Part shown: piece after piece, positions 47,849-60,090 of the stretch
How the letters are laid out: each line of letters opens with the position of its first letter
Numbering within the stretch: the stretch's first letter is position 1
From: Bimuria novae-zelandiae CBS 107.79
Lineage: Eukaryota > Ascomycota > Dothideomycetes > Pleosporales > Didymosphaeriaceae
NCBI GenBank assembly: GCA_010015655.1
Contig: ML976775.1
Location: forward strand, 121,816-185,815
Direction of reading: 5' to 3'
Length of the DNA stretch: 64,000 nt
The notes under the pieces: model-generated
Told to the model about the DNA's origin: nothing
Databases searched by the model: none
What the model saw: the letters and a program-made list of their open reading frames with translations, nothing else
Translations under genes and position numbers: made by a program

Positions 47849-49494
47849 ATGTCGAGCCGCACCTCTATTCACACACCGGCTATCCAGTCAAATCCTGGCA
47901 CAAATCCCTTTACGACACCTCTCCGGCAAAGCCGGGCTCCATCAGTCAGTGATCAGGGCGCAAGCAGGGCAGTCTCTTACATAAACGGTACAGTTTTGGT
48001 CGTTGATGCAGCATTGGATCCCTAGCTTACATCAATAGGATCACAACCTCCCCGGAGGAGAAAGTTCAAGAGCGCACGTCTTGTCCCAGGCGAATATGAC
48101 GAGAAGCCATGGGCGATGGAGAAGCACCCCAAGCTGAAGTGGGAGAAGGCCATCTTCTATGGAAGCATCGGACTGGGCGTTGCTATTGGTGCCTTTATAT
48201 GTTACCAAGCATACTCCAGCGTCACGAACCACGAGGTTTGGCTACTCTCGAGACCACGCAAGTCTTAGCTAACACGTGCTAGTACTGCTTGGTCATGGAG
48301 GATAGCTTCCAGTCAATCAACAAGGACCATTGGGACTATGAAATCCAACGAGGTGGGTTCGGGAGTGGCACGTTCGAGTGGACCACGGATGACCCAAAGA
48401 ACATCTACACCGACGCTGAAGGTCTTCACATTGTGCCGACCTTGACCACGGAAACCACCGACATCTCGCGGGACCAGCTCATCGATAACTATGTCCTTAA
48501 TCTCACAGTATGTTTGAATACCCGGAACCCCACTGAGAGCACATGCTAATTTGATTTCTCAAGACCGATGGTACGTGTACTACAAAGGGCATTGACAATT
48601 GCTCCATTCGGTCCAACAAGACGGCTGGTACTATCATCAATCCTATACGCAGTGCTCGCATTTCTACGAAAGGAAAAAAATCTATCAAGTTTGGGAAAGT
48701 TGAGGTTGTCGCGAAGATGCCCCAAGGAGACTGGCTTTGGCCGGCCATCTGGATGATGCCTGAAAACGACACATACGGCGAGTGGCCACGGTCTGGCGAG
48801 ATCGATATCGCGGAAAGTCGCGGGAACCATGGCGACAACTATACCAGCGGAGGTCGAGACACACTCATCAGTGCGCTCCATTGGGGCCCGCTCCCGGAGG
48901 CCGATGGGTTCTACAAAACCAGTGGGCAACATCAAGTCCGCAGAACCGACTACTCTGCTGGATTCCACACGTTTGGTGTTGAGTGGAGCGAAGATTACCT
49001 CTTCACTTACATCGACTCTCGGCTGCTGGTCAGTATTTTGCGGATCATTCACGTCCTCTCGCTTTTTCTTTTCGCTCTCTAACAATCCGCGCAGCAAGTC
49101 TTCTTCCTCAAGTTCAACAAGCTCATGTGGGACCGTGGCGGTTTCGGCGAGAAGCTGGTCAACAATTCGGCTCTCTACAATCCCTGGGCTTTAACTGGCC
49201 AGAAGAACACTCCCTTCGACCAGCCATTCTATCTGATCCTCAATGTCGCTGTCGGCGGAACGAACGGGTTCTTTCCGGAAGGTGTCGGCAACAAGCCCTG
49301 GGGTAATGAGTCGCCCACGGTAAGCGAGCACGGCTGCGGCTTGATTCCTGTAACTTTAGCTAACAATCACAATCACTAAGGCACCGAAGGAGTTCTTCGA
49401 CAGCATGACCAATTGGCTTCCGACCTGGGGCGAAGGCGACAAGCGAGGTCTCACTGTCAAATCTGTCAAAATGTGGAGCCAGGGAGCCTGCTAG
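47849..49494 (+). CDS. Membrane-anchored GH16 glucanase/transglycosylase-like protein
   Basis: Six exons (47849-47987, 48039-48235, 48283-48507, 48564-49028, 49095-49319, 49381-49494) give 454 residues. A Ser/Thr/Pro-rich cytosolic arm is followed by one membrane helix at about residues 84-103 (AIFYGSIGLGVAIGAFICYQ), so it is a type II membrane protein like yeast Kre6/Skn1. The rest is a GH16 beta-jelly-roll. The catalytic ExDxxE motif is intact as GEIDIAES (Glu266 nucleophile, Asp268, Glu271 acid/base). WPAIWMMPE before it and HTFGVEWSEDYLFTYID after it are family blocks. Members act on beta-1,3 or 1,3/1,6 glucans in the wall; the exact substrate is not determined. Closest family by layout is the GH16 beta-1,3-glucan-recognition/Kre6-like group. 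All splice phases agree. Confidence 0.92.
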
Positions 49495-49689
49495 CGGGGT
49501 CAACCGGTGGTGTAGATCCGTGGGCGGGACCTCTCAATGGCGAGCGGTGAACGGTTCTTGGGACGACATGCAATACTAATAGGGCGCGTTAGGTACATCT
49601 AGATAGGACGGTTTGGCTTCAAACGTAATGGTATTTTCATCTTTTCTCTCCCAGTATTTGGAGGGTGAGCTAGTGTGCAGCCCAACAAC

Positions 49690-49817
49690 CAGACTTGTCA
49701 ACAATCAAGCCAATCAAGCCGATCTAACCAAATTTAGTAACATCTTAACCTACGCGAGCTAGTGAATTACCATATTAGGCTAGACCGGCTTGATTGGCTT
49801 GATTGTTGACAAGTCTG
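49690..49817. mobile_element. hAT-like MITE
   Basis: A 128-base element bounded by perfect 8-base direct duplications CCAACAAC at 49682-49689 and 49818-49825. Its arms are 37-base inverted repeats with one mismatch, beginning CAGACTTGTCAACAATC on the left and mirrored on the right; CAATCAAGCC is part of both. The 8-base duplication and CAG...CTG ends identify a hAT-type, non-autonomous element. It is not RIP-mutated. Confidence 0.92.
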
Positions 49818-49827
49818 CCAACAACTA

Positions 49828-52078
49828 CCGTGTCTGTGCACGCAACGCCCGACTTGGCAGTATATTAGCGATTGCAAACATAAAGCTCTATAGCTACGTA
49901 AAAAATATATTATTACGAGATTTTTTGTTAGAGTACTTTCTATATTTATACGATAATTTTATCTTATATATACTATTTTAGCTAATTAATAAAGTAGCTA
50001 TAAGAGTTAATTATAGTAAGTTATATAGCTAAAGCGATATTAGATAAACTGCTAGCTATAGTAGCCCTAGTATACTATATATATATTTAATTTTTAATTA
50101 TTAGCTTTGAAGCCTTATTATTACTTTTTAAAAATAATTATATGGCTTTTTAAGCGTCGTAAGCTTTTTTTTGTATTATTTTTTAGTTACGCGTTTAGTC
50201 TTTTAAGTAGCTAGCTTAGCTAGCTCCTTTTTACGTACTAATTTAGGTATCTCTTTTTTTATACGCCTTTTATTTTTTAGCTTTTTCTTAAGTAGCTTAT
50301 TATTATATTAAAGTTATTTTTAATTAACATTTATAAGCTCCTTTTAACGCTTAAAGTCTTTTAATATCTTATATCTTACTTTCGCCTCCTTTCGTGCACG
50401 TGGTGACTAGAAAATAGTACCTCTATAGTACTCCTCGTGTTACTATAAAGGCAGAATACTCCTTTTTATAGAGATCTTCTTTTTCTCCCTTAGGACATTC
50501 TTTACGCCCTCTAATTTATAGTAGATAAGCTTATTCTAAGCTACTAGGTAATAGAGGGTGCAAAGAATCTTTTTTAACTTATAAAAGTATATATCCTTTA
50601 CAGATTTACGTACTAGCATTTTTACTTTAGGCCAGTCCCCCCTAGAGTAATATAAAGCTAACGTTTTAGATAACTAAAAGCTATCTAGTATTAATATTCT
50701 AAATTTTTAAAGTATTTTTTTAAGATTAAGTAGCGATATACTAGTAGCTTTAAATAAGCTAAAAACTAATTCTTAGATAAATATATTTAACTAAGTAGCT
50801 TAGAATATTAAGAAGAAGTTCTCTTTTTTAAGAAAAATTATTTAAATATTATATAAAAGCAATTTATAAGTTCTTAAAAGTAATTTATTACTAAAAAACT
50901 AAAGCTAACGATATATAATAGCTAAAGTATATAAGTTAAATATAGAGGAAAAATATATAGTAGTATTTTATTATTAATATATAACTATTATTATTATTTA
51001 TTATTAATAATTACTATTTCCTTTATACTTTAGGTTTAGTGTAATAATTAAACACTTACTTAGGCTATATAAGACTATTATTACTATTTATTTAGCCTAT
51101 AAGTAAAGCTATAAAATAGACTTAATAATTTCTTAAGTAAATATTTTTAATTTAGCTAGCCTATATATCTCCTTTCTTTAATAAATATAGAATAAATAGT
51201 AGTAATATACTCCTATTAACGTAAATTAACGCGTTTATATCTATATATATTTTTACTGAAGACTCTTTTAACATGCTAATTACTCTAATTATAAAGTCTT
51301 TTTTTATTTCTATTATACGTTTCTGATAGCTATATATTATATTTAGATATTTTATATTATAAAAGCTTAAAATATAAGCTAATTTAGTAACTAAATTAGC
51401 ATTAGAGTATATAAAATCTATTACTAGCGCTTATTAAAATATAAGCTTATTTTTATTATAGTTAATAACGCGCATAGCCTAGCTTTTAAAAATATCTTTA
51501 GTTACTAATTAGGATGCGAAATTTTATTTTATAGATTTTATAAGTAATAGACATTGCTTAATAAGCTCTTTTATATACTTTGTAAGATTAGCTTCTTAGT
51601 ATAGGCTAAATATATATTAGTTAGAGTTTTTAGTAACGCGTAGGCACTACACGTGTCAGATTGAAGGGTAATCTTGATGAGATAGAATGATTGTTGATTG
51701 ATCTGAGGTTGTTCTCTCTTGTCTAAGTATCTGAGAGGTGAGACGCCTCTATATCCCTTGCTTTGTTGTGGAATGCAAGGGTGGAAGCCGCTTTAGGCAA
51801 GGGCGGAATGCGTCTCCGGTAAGGGTACAGGTGCGCCAGCCACCTTGCCAAAACAAAGGGACCATGTAATCGGACAACACGTGTTAAAATTAGTATAATA
51901 AAATTATATAATTAATACTATATATTTTTACTACTTTTAAATATTTACATTTTTTGCCTAAAGCTAAGCTATTAATGTATATAATTGCTTCGTTAATAGC
52001 TAGCATGGTGGTGGAGTTGTGTAATGTGGAAGATATGTGCAAAATGGCTGGGGTCGGGCGTTGCGCGCACAGACACGG
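49828..52078 (-). mobile_element. RIP-mutated Tc1/mariner-like transposon
   Basis: Flanked by TA at 49826-49827 and 52079-52080. Terminal inverted repeats begin CCGTGTCTGTGC and continue CGCAACGCCCGAC on both sides, with one A/G difference. The interior is very AT-rich, made mostly of TAATTA-type words, with stop codons in all frames, as expected after heavy RIP. On the minus strand around 50150-50420 a Lys/Arg-rich stretch resembles the basic tail of a Fot1-like transposase, suggesting the gene ran leftward. Without the later LTR insertion its length would be 2,023 bases, a normal size for the group. Confidence 0.85.
51654..51876. mobile_element. Solo LTR nested in the Tc1/mariner-like element
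   Basis: A 223-base segment of normal GC content begins TGTCAGATTG and ends ATCGGACA, the TG...CA ends of a retrotransposon LTR. It is flanked by 5-base direct duplications ACACG at 51649-51653 and 51877-51881. No internal retrotransposon sequence is present, so it is a solo LTR left by recombination between two LTRs. It interrupts the RIP-mutated transposon and is not itself RIP-mutated. Confidence 0.88.
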
Positions 52079-52080
52079 TA

Positions 52081-52772
52081 TGCGCGGCGATCGGGCGATC
52101 GGCAGACGGGCGCTAGGCCCCTACCGAACCAGAGGAAACACGCCAAGTCACGCACGGACACGTCCGATACGACATGGGGCGGCTGGTTGTCGTCGTTAAT
52201 CAAGGCTGAGAGGTCCAAAGCCCTCAGCCACTATCCCCATCCTTCTGATTACCGTCGATTCACCGACCTCCATGGGTACCCACATGGTGCGTCCACAGCA
52301 TTCGCTCTGTGCCGAATGCACCCTGCATAGTCGGTATCCTTCGTATCTACGTATCATGCAGGATCGCCATTGGCCCTTTGCCGACGATTCAGCCTATGAA
52401 TCTTTAGCTCTCAGCCGAGCAGAAAGTCATTTCAAGGCGCTGGGTCCCACGAGATCCGTGGTTCGAGTATCTACTCCGCAATGGGAAAGAATTCACACGC
52501 CAACCGCTCGCCACATGTTTGACAAGCTTATGGGCTGTGAAAAACGATAGCCCCATGCCGGGAGCTACCTAATGTGAGAGCGGCGTGCATCTGACCGCGA
52601 GAACAGCACCGCAGGTCCCTCAGCTCAAACTTTCGTTTTTTTCTGGAGGCTCGTATGCGACTCGGCTGAGAGCTTTATTCCGTTCTCTGGCTATATTGAA
52701 GAACGGGAACCCCCCAGTCTTCGTTGTCGATCGGTTCGATTTTAGAGACCATATCGTTAAGCTGCAGTAATT
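52081..52772. other. Gene-free stretch upstream of the WSC oxidase
   Basis: No gene supported. This probably holds the promoter of the WSC-domain oxidase. Frames such as 52037-52330 have random composition. Confidence 0.45.
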
Positions 52773-55700
52773 ATGCTCCTTGCGAGCCTGCGCTTTGGCT
52801 ATCCAGCCTTCATATTTCTCTCCTACGTATGACTTCTCACACAACATCTACCTGCGATCGCTAACCATGTTGCGCAGGCTTGTTTAACACTCGCTCAGAC
52901 AGCAAACTGGACATACGCAGGATGCTACACGTACGCTTTTGTTGAGACGTCATCGAGCAGCGCAGCTTATGTGATGCAGAGACTCGACTGGAGCACGTAC
53001 GCTGAAAGATGCCACCACGGGCAGCAATGACATGACCAATACTTTATGTGTAAACTTTTGTGGAGATCGTGGTTTTGCTTATGCGGGCACCGAATACTCC
53101 CGTGAGTGTTGGTGCGGCCGCACACTCTCGGGATCGACTCTAAAACCAGCGTCGGACTGTAATATGGGCTGCAGCGGTTCGTACTACCTTGTCTTACAAC
53201 TTGATCAACACTGAAAATGTGCAGGCAACCCGGACGAAGCATGTGGAGGACCCGACCGGTTGACGCTTTACAACAACACTGCCGTTATGCCAACAGGACC
53301 GCCTTGGGTCAATCCCGGCGTCAATGGGTACCAAAGTCTTGGATGTTACACGTGAGTATTTTTGAATCCGCTCGCGTCGATTTCTCTCGTTGTATCGTCA
53401 AAGCTTCGACAGTTTGGGTTGATCGATGTTATTTATGGGCATGTCGAGGGGGACAAAGGCACTTTCGAACTGTGCCACTTCAAGCTTGGGTCGACTCAAG
53501 GCTGATTCGGCTTCTTATCACTATGTCAGCCCTGTGTGACCGTTGGTAGGATGCTAACGCCGTAAAACAGGGATAATTCGGGCGCGGGTGGAAGAGCCCT
53601 TGATGTCGAGGTGTCAGGGACTTTCCCTGGAGGATACCAAAACAGCACAGTTGCAAATTGTGTGACTGCTTGTTCCGCGAGGAACTATATATATGCAGGT
53701 TTGGAGTATTACGGAGAATGCTGTCAGTGTCCTCTTTACTAGCGTATTCCCTTTCGACGACTAATCGCGGACAGGGTGCGGCAATACGATTAAGAACCAG
53801 GCAGCGGAAGCATCAGATCCGTCGACTTGCAACACAGTAAGTCTTCGCGAGTGTGGCTAGCAACAGCTCTCCAAGACTGGCGCCCCCCTTCAGAAGAACT
53901 TTGCTGATCTGAGCAGGTCTGCAACGGGAACAAAACAGAAACCTGCGGTGGCCCGAACAGATTGAACATGTACACAAATGTGTCACTACCCAGCTCCTCT
54001 ACTTCATCGATTTCCATATCCACCGTACAATTGTCCTCAATAGTATCGTCTTCGGTGGTCGTTACGTCTTCGACTCCCGTGGTTGTTGCATCTTCCACCA
54101 GCGCTGGGCCTAGTATATCCGGAGTTCCTACGCCTCTACCTAGCGGATGGTACTACAAAGGCTGCTGGGTTGACAATGCCAATGGACGGGTGTTTACCAA
54201 CCAGTTACAAGATGCCAATGACATGACCGTCGAAAGTTGCATCGGCAACTGTATGACAAGTGGATTCGGGGTTGCCGGTATCGAATACGCTAATCAATGT
54301 TTCTGCGGCAATTTTCTTCAGAATGCGGCCACCACCGCCCCTCAATCGGAGTGTAACATGGCTTGCGCTGGCAACAACAACGAATTCTGCGGAGCGGGCA
54401 ACAGACTAAGTGTTTATTCCAACAGCACTGCAAACATCACTGTTTATCAAATACCGACTGTACAGACGACTGACTTGCCGACGAATTGGAAGTACGAAGG
54501 GTGTATTCGCGACGATGCTCCTGGCGGCCTGAGGGCGCTTCCTTACCAACTTATTCTTGACAATACCAATTCAGCAAACAACTGCATCAGTAAATGTTCT
54601 GCTTTTGGTTACACAAAGGGAGGTATGGAGTACGGGAATGAATGCTACGTAAGTCAATCCAAGCTTTTGCAAAGAATCGTCCCTGACCCTGCTCTAGTGT
54701 GGTGATTTGGGCGACATCCAAACAGCCCAAGCTACTAGTGTTCCGGAATCAGATTGCAATTTCGTATGCTCGGGCGACCCCACAACAATTTGTGGTGGCC
54801 CCCGTCGCCTATCCCTATACACCTGGACGGGACCAAATCCGGCTGCCTGGAACTACGCCAGTGGAAACGCTGCTGGAGCGTACCAGTTCCTGATTGGAGG
54901 CGTAGTTGTTCCACTCATTACACAACCTGCACGGAACGGAAAGATCACTTTCCTGGAGAAATCGGGCACCGGCCCACCCAATTCGACTGGTGCCTACGAA
55001 CTTGATGTCACCCAAGTGAACAACTTCACCGGAGCATGGCGGCCGATGCATGTCAAGACCGACGTTTTCTGTTCGGCTTCCCTTACGCTGCCCGACAAGG
55101 CAGGACGTCAGCTCAACGTCGGTGGATGGGCTCTGGATGCTACTTACGGTGTCCGCCTTTACTGGCCAGATGGCTCTCTCGGCGTTTGGGGCAAAAATGA
55201 CTGGGAAGAGAATGTAAATGTACTCAAGCTCCAGAACGGAAGATGGTATCCGACTGCAATGATCATGGCGAATGGCACTATATTGGTTGTCGGCGGCCAA
55301 GAAGGGTCCAATGGAGCACCCATTCCCACACTGGAGATTCTGCCCACACAGGGACCTGTGATATTTGCGGAATACCTGCAGCGCACTGATCCCAATAATC
55401 TCTACCCCTACCTAGCGGTACTCCCGAGCGGTGGCATCTTCATACAGTACTACAACGAAGCCGCCATCCTCGATGAAGTTACTTTGCAGGTCAAGCGACA
55501 GTTGCCGAAGGTCCCTGCGTCTGTGAACAGACCGGACGGTGGTAGGACATATCCCAACGAAGGTACTGCTGTCTTGCTACCACAATATGCCCCGTACAGT
55601 GACCCGCTAGAGGTTCTCATCTGCGGTGGCTCAACGCCATATCAAGGCTCCGCTCTCGACAACTGCGTAACCATTGCTCCGGACGTACCAAATGCTAACT

Positions 55701-56448
55701 GGACTCTCGAACGCATGGTAAGCTCTTCCATCCCTCCTCCACACCCGCTTCGCTAATCTCGAACGCTATACAGCCCTCGAAACGAGTCTTGTCCTGCATT
55801 GCCGCCCTCCCTGACGGCACCTACCTCATCATCAACGGCGCCCACCAAGGCCAAGCCGGCTTCGGTCTCGCCACAGACCCCAACTTGAACGCCGTACTCT
55901 ACGATCCCTCCCGGCCCCTCTATAACCGCTTCACCGTGCTCGCCAACACCACCGTCGCCCGCATGTACCACTCGGAAGCCGTCCTCATGGACGACGGCCG
56001 CGTCCTGATCTCAGGCTCCGACCCAGAAGACGACCGCTTTCCGCAAGAATACAAAGTCGAAGTCTTCATCCCACCTTACCTGATGGACAACCCCGTGCAG
56101 CCCGTCGTCACCATTTCGACGGCCCAGTCGGACTGGGCGTACGGCGGTCTCTACACCTTCACCGTCAACCAGCCGATCACCAAGGTGTCACTGCTGGGCG
56201 CAGTGGGTAGCACGCATGGGAATAGCATGGGCCAGCGGACGCTGTTCCCTGCGTTTGTGTGTTCGGGGAATAGCTGTACGGTCACGGCGCCGCCGGATGC
56301 CCACACGTGTCCGCCCGGGTGGTTCCAGCTTTTTGCGCTGAATGCGCAGGGCGTGCCGAGTAAGGCCGTGTGGGTGAGGATTGGAGGAGATCCGGCGGCG
56401 TTGGGGAATTGGCCGCCGGTGGGAGGGTTCAAGCTTCCGGGGCTGTAG
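52773..56448 (+). CDS. Secreted copper-radical oxidase with four WSC domains
   Basis: Nine exons (52773-52826, 52878-52930, 52980-53176, 53225-53351, 53571-53722, 53775-53836, 53917-54648, 54698-55717, 55774-56448) give 1,023 residues. A signal peptide (MLLASLRFGYPAFIFLSYAC) is split by intron 1. Four Cys-rich WSC domains follow, at about residues 28-116, 130-234, 292-382 and 405-500; a Ser/Thr/Val linker at 235-290 separates the second from the third. Residues 505-1020 are a galactose/glyoxal-oxidase-like propeller. The mechanism residues are present: Cys584 (FCSAS) and Tyr643 (RWYPT) for the Cys-Tyr cofactor, Tyr864 and His865 (RMYHSEA), and His947 (GSTHGNS) as copper ligands. The last 120 residues match DUF1929. 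Family members oxidise alcohols or aldehydes to make hydrogen peroxide outside the cell; WSC domains bind glycans. Substrate unknown. Confidence 0.93.
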
Positions 56449-58690
56449 GGGGGAAGAAGTGTGTAGGATAGGAGGGTGGAGCAGGGAGTGGAATGGTAAT
56501 GTGCTAATATTTGGATTCGATCGTGAGGATCGAATAGGTTGTGTTTACTACCCTAAGCTTAGATTGCTACGTATGTAGTTACAATGAAGATTCGCGTCTG
56601 ATTGAGAAACTTGGAAGGATTCAATTTCTTCGCACGCTCATCATCCTCTCTTCCACCCGTCTCACGACTGACAGTCTCCCGAGAGCTCCTTCCGTATTCT
56701 ATGAGCCTTCCCGATCCATCCCCCAAGGCAGCACGCACTCCTCATCTCGACCCGTTCTCGCAGGTGGTCGCAATAAAGCTCCCACACCCAGCCGCAGTGG
56801 CGCTCGCGCTAGAAATTACGGTTACCACCGGCACTCGCCGTCCGGACGCCCTGTGGCTGGATTCAATATCGTGATGCGGATAGCTGGTGCCATGGCTTGA
56901 GTATACTTCCACTCCGTTCCCCCCGTTCCTGCATTCCCGTCTTGGAACTCGACGGCGTGTATCGGCGCTCGACTGAACCTCGTATTGTACACCGGTAGTC
57001 GTTCCTTAGAGGGTTTCCGCACTGTGCTTGCCACTGCCCTCATCCATTCAACTCGAAACGCATACTCATCCTCTGATGTTCTAGTCCACGCTACCCGTCA
57101 GCGAAGGATGCTCAACAAGCGCGATAGAGCCGAGGCCTGTCAAACCCCGTCCCTCCTCAACTCAACGTTATTGTCGCACTGACGGTCGCACAACACCGTC
57201 CCGTTCGCGAACGCCTCAGTCCCAGGAGCTCCGCACATTAGCGAGCCGCGAATACGAGCGCCGCCTACTCCGGTCCTGAGCGCCCATCGGTAATTTTCCC
57301 TGCACCCGCAGCGTTAACTGCAGGAATTCAATACTGCAGGGAGAGCTTTCAATATTTGTGCATGCGCGCTCCGCGGCGTGTGAGTGGGTAGGCGACCAGT
57401 CAAGATAAGCAGATGGGGTGCAAGCTGCAGAATCAATGCAGATAATGCGTGCGGCATGTAGAGTAAAGATGTATGTAGAGAGATGCAAATATAGAGTGAG
57501 GATGGAGGGCGGAGGAATGAATGCGTGGGTGATGATGATGTGTAGAGGAGGGGTGTGCGTCAGGCTGTGAGGGTTGGGTTGAGGTCTTGCACCTTGCGAC
57601 GGATAAAGGGTTGCGGCGGTTGATATGACGCTCATAAGGGACTGCCTTTCGCTTTGTGCTCTCACTGGTGATTGTTTTTGTTTGGGCAGTTGGGCAGCGT
57701 CATTTCCTTTGGTGGTATCTGGGAATAACTCGGAGGGCCCGTTCTGCCTGCTGCCTGGTCTGGGAGGGGTTGGAGACGATTGGCTGCCGTGTTGATGATT
57801 CTATTCTGCATGCGGCCTGACAAGCTGACTGATTGTTTTCGAGTGCGGTGTTCGGTTTCATGGTGGTCCGATGTAAAGTGCTGTGTCTCCTGACCAGGTT
57901 GTCCTGGGGAGCGCGTGGGCAAAGCACGAAACTCGGCGCTGGTAATGAGGTAGATCGCTTTCCGTGTTACTAGAAGCCTCAAAACTACACCATGGCAAGA
58001 TCAGATCCTAAGAATGTAGAGGACAATGATGGAGACTGTTACACATACTGGGGTAACCCACGCGTTCCACAACAACCTGGACAAATGTATACAAACAATG
58101 GGACCTGATCCATGGCGGGAGCCATGCCTGTTGTAGGAAGCCGGCGCGGTCCCAGTTGCGCTTAGACCCCACAAAGATTCTGACGTCGTGAACATCGTCT
58201 CCTACATCCTGTCTCCAATGCAGAGACATCGTGATTAATCGCTATCGTTTCTTCGCCCGCTGTGTACTCGAGCGAGATGATAGGCATTGAGCCATAGAGC
58301 CATTGATGCATGGGGATGACCAGGACTGGCTGCAATACTGCGATGCTGCGTCGAGGAAGCACACGAGCCGTCTGATGGACGCGCTCTGTTGTTTATCACA
58401 GAAGAGGGGAAGATTTGGAAAGAGCATGCGCTAAGATTGTAGCTGCTAACTACAGATTTTGTTCCTTCCCCATTTCCGTGACCCTCGCCGTCCCCTCGTC
58501 GTTCTTTTGAGAGTACCCCCGGAGTTTCGTTATGCGCATATCCTCCCACCGAGTCCCAAAACGTCTTGCGGTGTGGAATGCACGAAATAGTAGACAATAG
58601 TGGAGGTCGAACTGTCAATGCGGTCCAGGAGGGCTGTCTAGACCCTTTACCCCCGCCGTCTTTGCAACCTCACACTCTCCTCTCACCAGC
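56449..58690. other. Gene-free stretch, 2.2 kb
   Basis: No gene supported. Short frames on both strands lack domains. This is the downstream side of the oxidase gene and leads into the repeat array. Confidence 0.45.
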
Positions 58691-60090
58691 TCACGCCGGC
58701 GAACGTCCGCACATGGCTCTGCGCCCTCTTATTATACACAAGGGGCTTACCTCTTCTTCGCCTGGCCTCCTTGGTCCCTCCTGGTCGTCGCTGGGGGCGG
58801 GGGAAGCAATCTCCTCCGACCCAACAGCCCCTCGAACCCACGACACTAATACTTCAACAGGGTGCTTGATGCGGAGCTTGATCCCAGGGGACACGTTGGC
58901 TGCTTGTATGAGCTCCAAGCGCAGCTGCCTCTTCTTCGCCTCGGCTCCTTGATCCCTCCCTGCCGTTGCTGGGCATGGTGAGACTAATCTTCCCCTACTA
59001 ACAGAGCGGCAGCCCTTCGACTCTACAACTTCGAATCCACTGATACACTGAATGGAAGCTTGTTGACAGGGGAGCGCTGGCTTGTTGGAATGAGCTCTAA
59101 GCACAGCTACCTTTTTGCTCCCTTTTGTATTGGTGTCCTCTTTGATCCCACCCTGCCGTTGCGGGGCGCGGTGGCAAGAGCAATCTCCTCTGTCTCGAAG
59201 AGCGACAGCCTCTCGAGCCCACCGCACCATCACCACTAATGCTCCAAAGGGGAGCTCGATCTCAGGGCGAGCAATGGCTGCTTGCCATGAGCGCGAAACG
59301 CAGCTGCTTTCTTTGTGCATGGCATCCTTGATACCTCCCTCCGCCGTGGTCAGCGGGAAGCAAAGATTTACTGATCCGTTCATAGCATCCCCTCCCCTCG
59401 GGCGCACGACCTGACGATGGTACCACGAATACTTCCAGAGGAGCTTTACCTTGTCTCAGGGCAAGTGTAGCTGCGTCCTTTAAGCGTTGCCACCTCTTCA
59501 TCTCCCTCCATTCGATGCCGGCGGCGACAGACTACGGCGACGGAAACACCCACTGATCCGCTGGACTGCACGGCAGCTCTTCGAGTCTACAATACCACAA
59601 TCGCAATACTCGGAGGAGAAACTCGATCTTGAGGTAAACAATAGATGTTTGCGATGCGCTTTAAGCGCAGTTACCCTTCCTGCGCAAGGTATCCTTGGAT
59701 CCTCGCTCCGGTCATCCTTTTGCGAGGGAAGTTTTGGCTGATTTGCTGATGTCCACGACAACCCTCGAGTCCACAATATCGAGATTGCTAACACTCTCAG
59801 ATGGAGAGCTCAGTCTCAGGAAGAGCCCTGGCTGCTTTCCATGAGCATTGAACATGAAGCGCAGCTATCGTCATTGTTCCTGGTCTTTCTGACAGCGTTT
59901 TGTCGTTATCCTCGGCAGCGACGGCGGTCGGAGCCATCTCCACAGGTCCATTAGACTTTACAACATCCCCTCCGGTCCACGCCAGCATAACTATCAACAT
60001 GTCGCCAGGCATTAGAGTAGGCCCTGGCTCCGTGCCTTAGGAACTTGAACTCCAAACGCAACGGAGCGCAGCTGACAGCTAATCAAGCAT
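58691..60090. repeat. Degenerate tandem repeat array, unit about 185 bp
   Basis: Two anchor motifs recur in fixed order: a GGAGCTCGATCTCAGGG-like word at about 58873, 59054, 59248, 59438, 59611, 59801 and weakly 60000, and a GCGCAGCTGCC-like word about 45-55 bases after it (58917, 59099, 59298, 59661, 59857, 60066). Spacing runs from about 173 to 199 bases, so there are six clear units and partial ones at both ends. Units are strongly diverged, partly by transitions. Minus-strand frames stay open for 238 codons across several units (58691-59407) but spacing is not a multiple of three, so I do not call a gene. Confidence 0.7.

Noticed and set aside
52440..52485. GTGGTTCGAGT resembling a tRNA T-arm
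   Set aside because: No matching acceptor stem, D-arm or anticodon arm could be folded around it.
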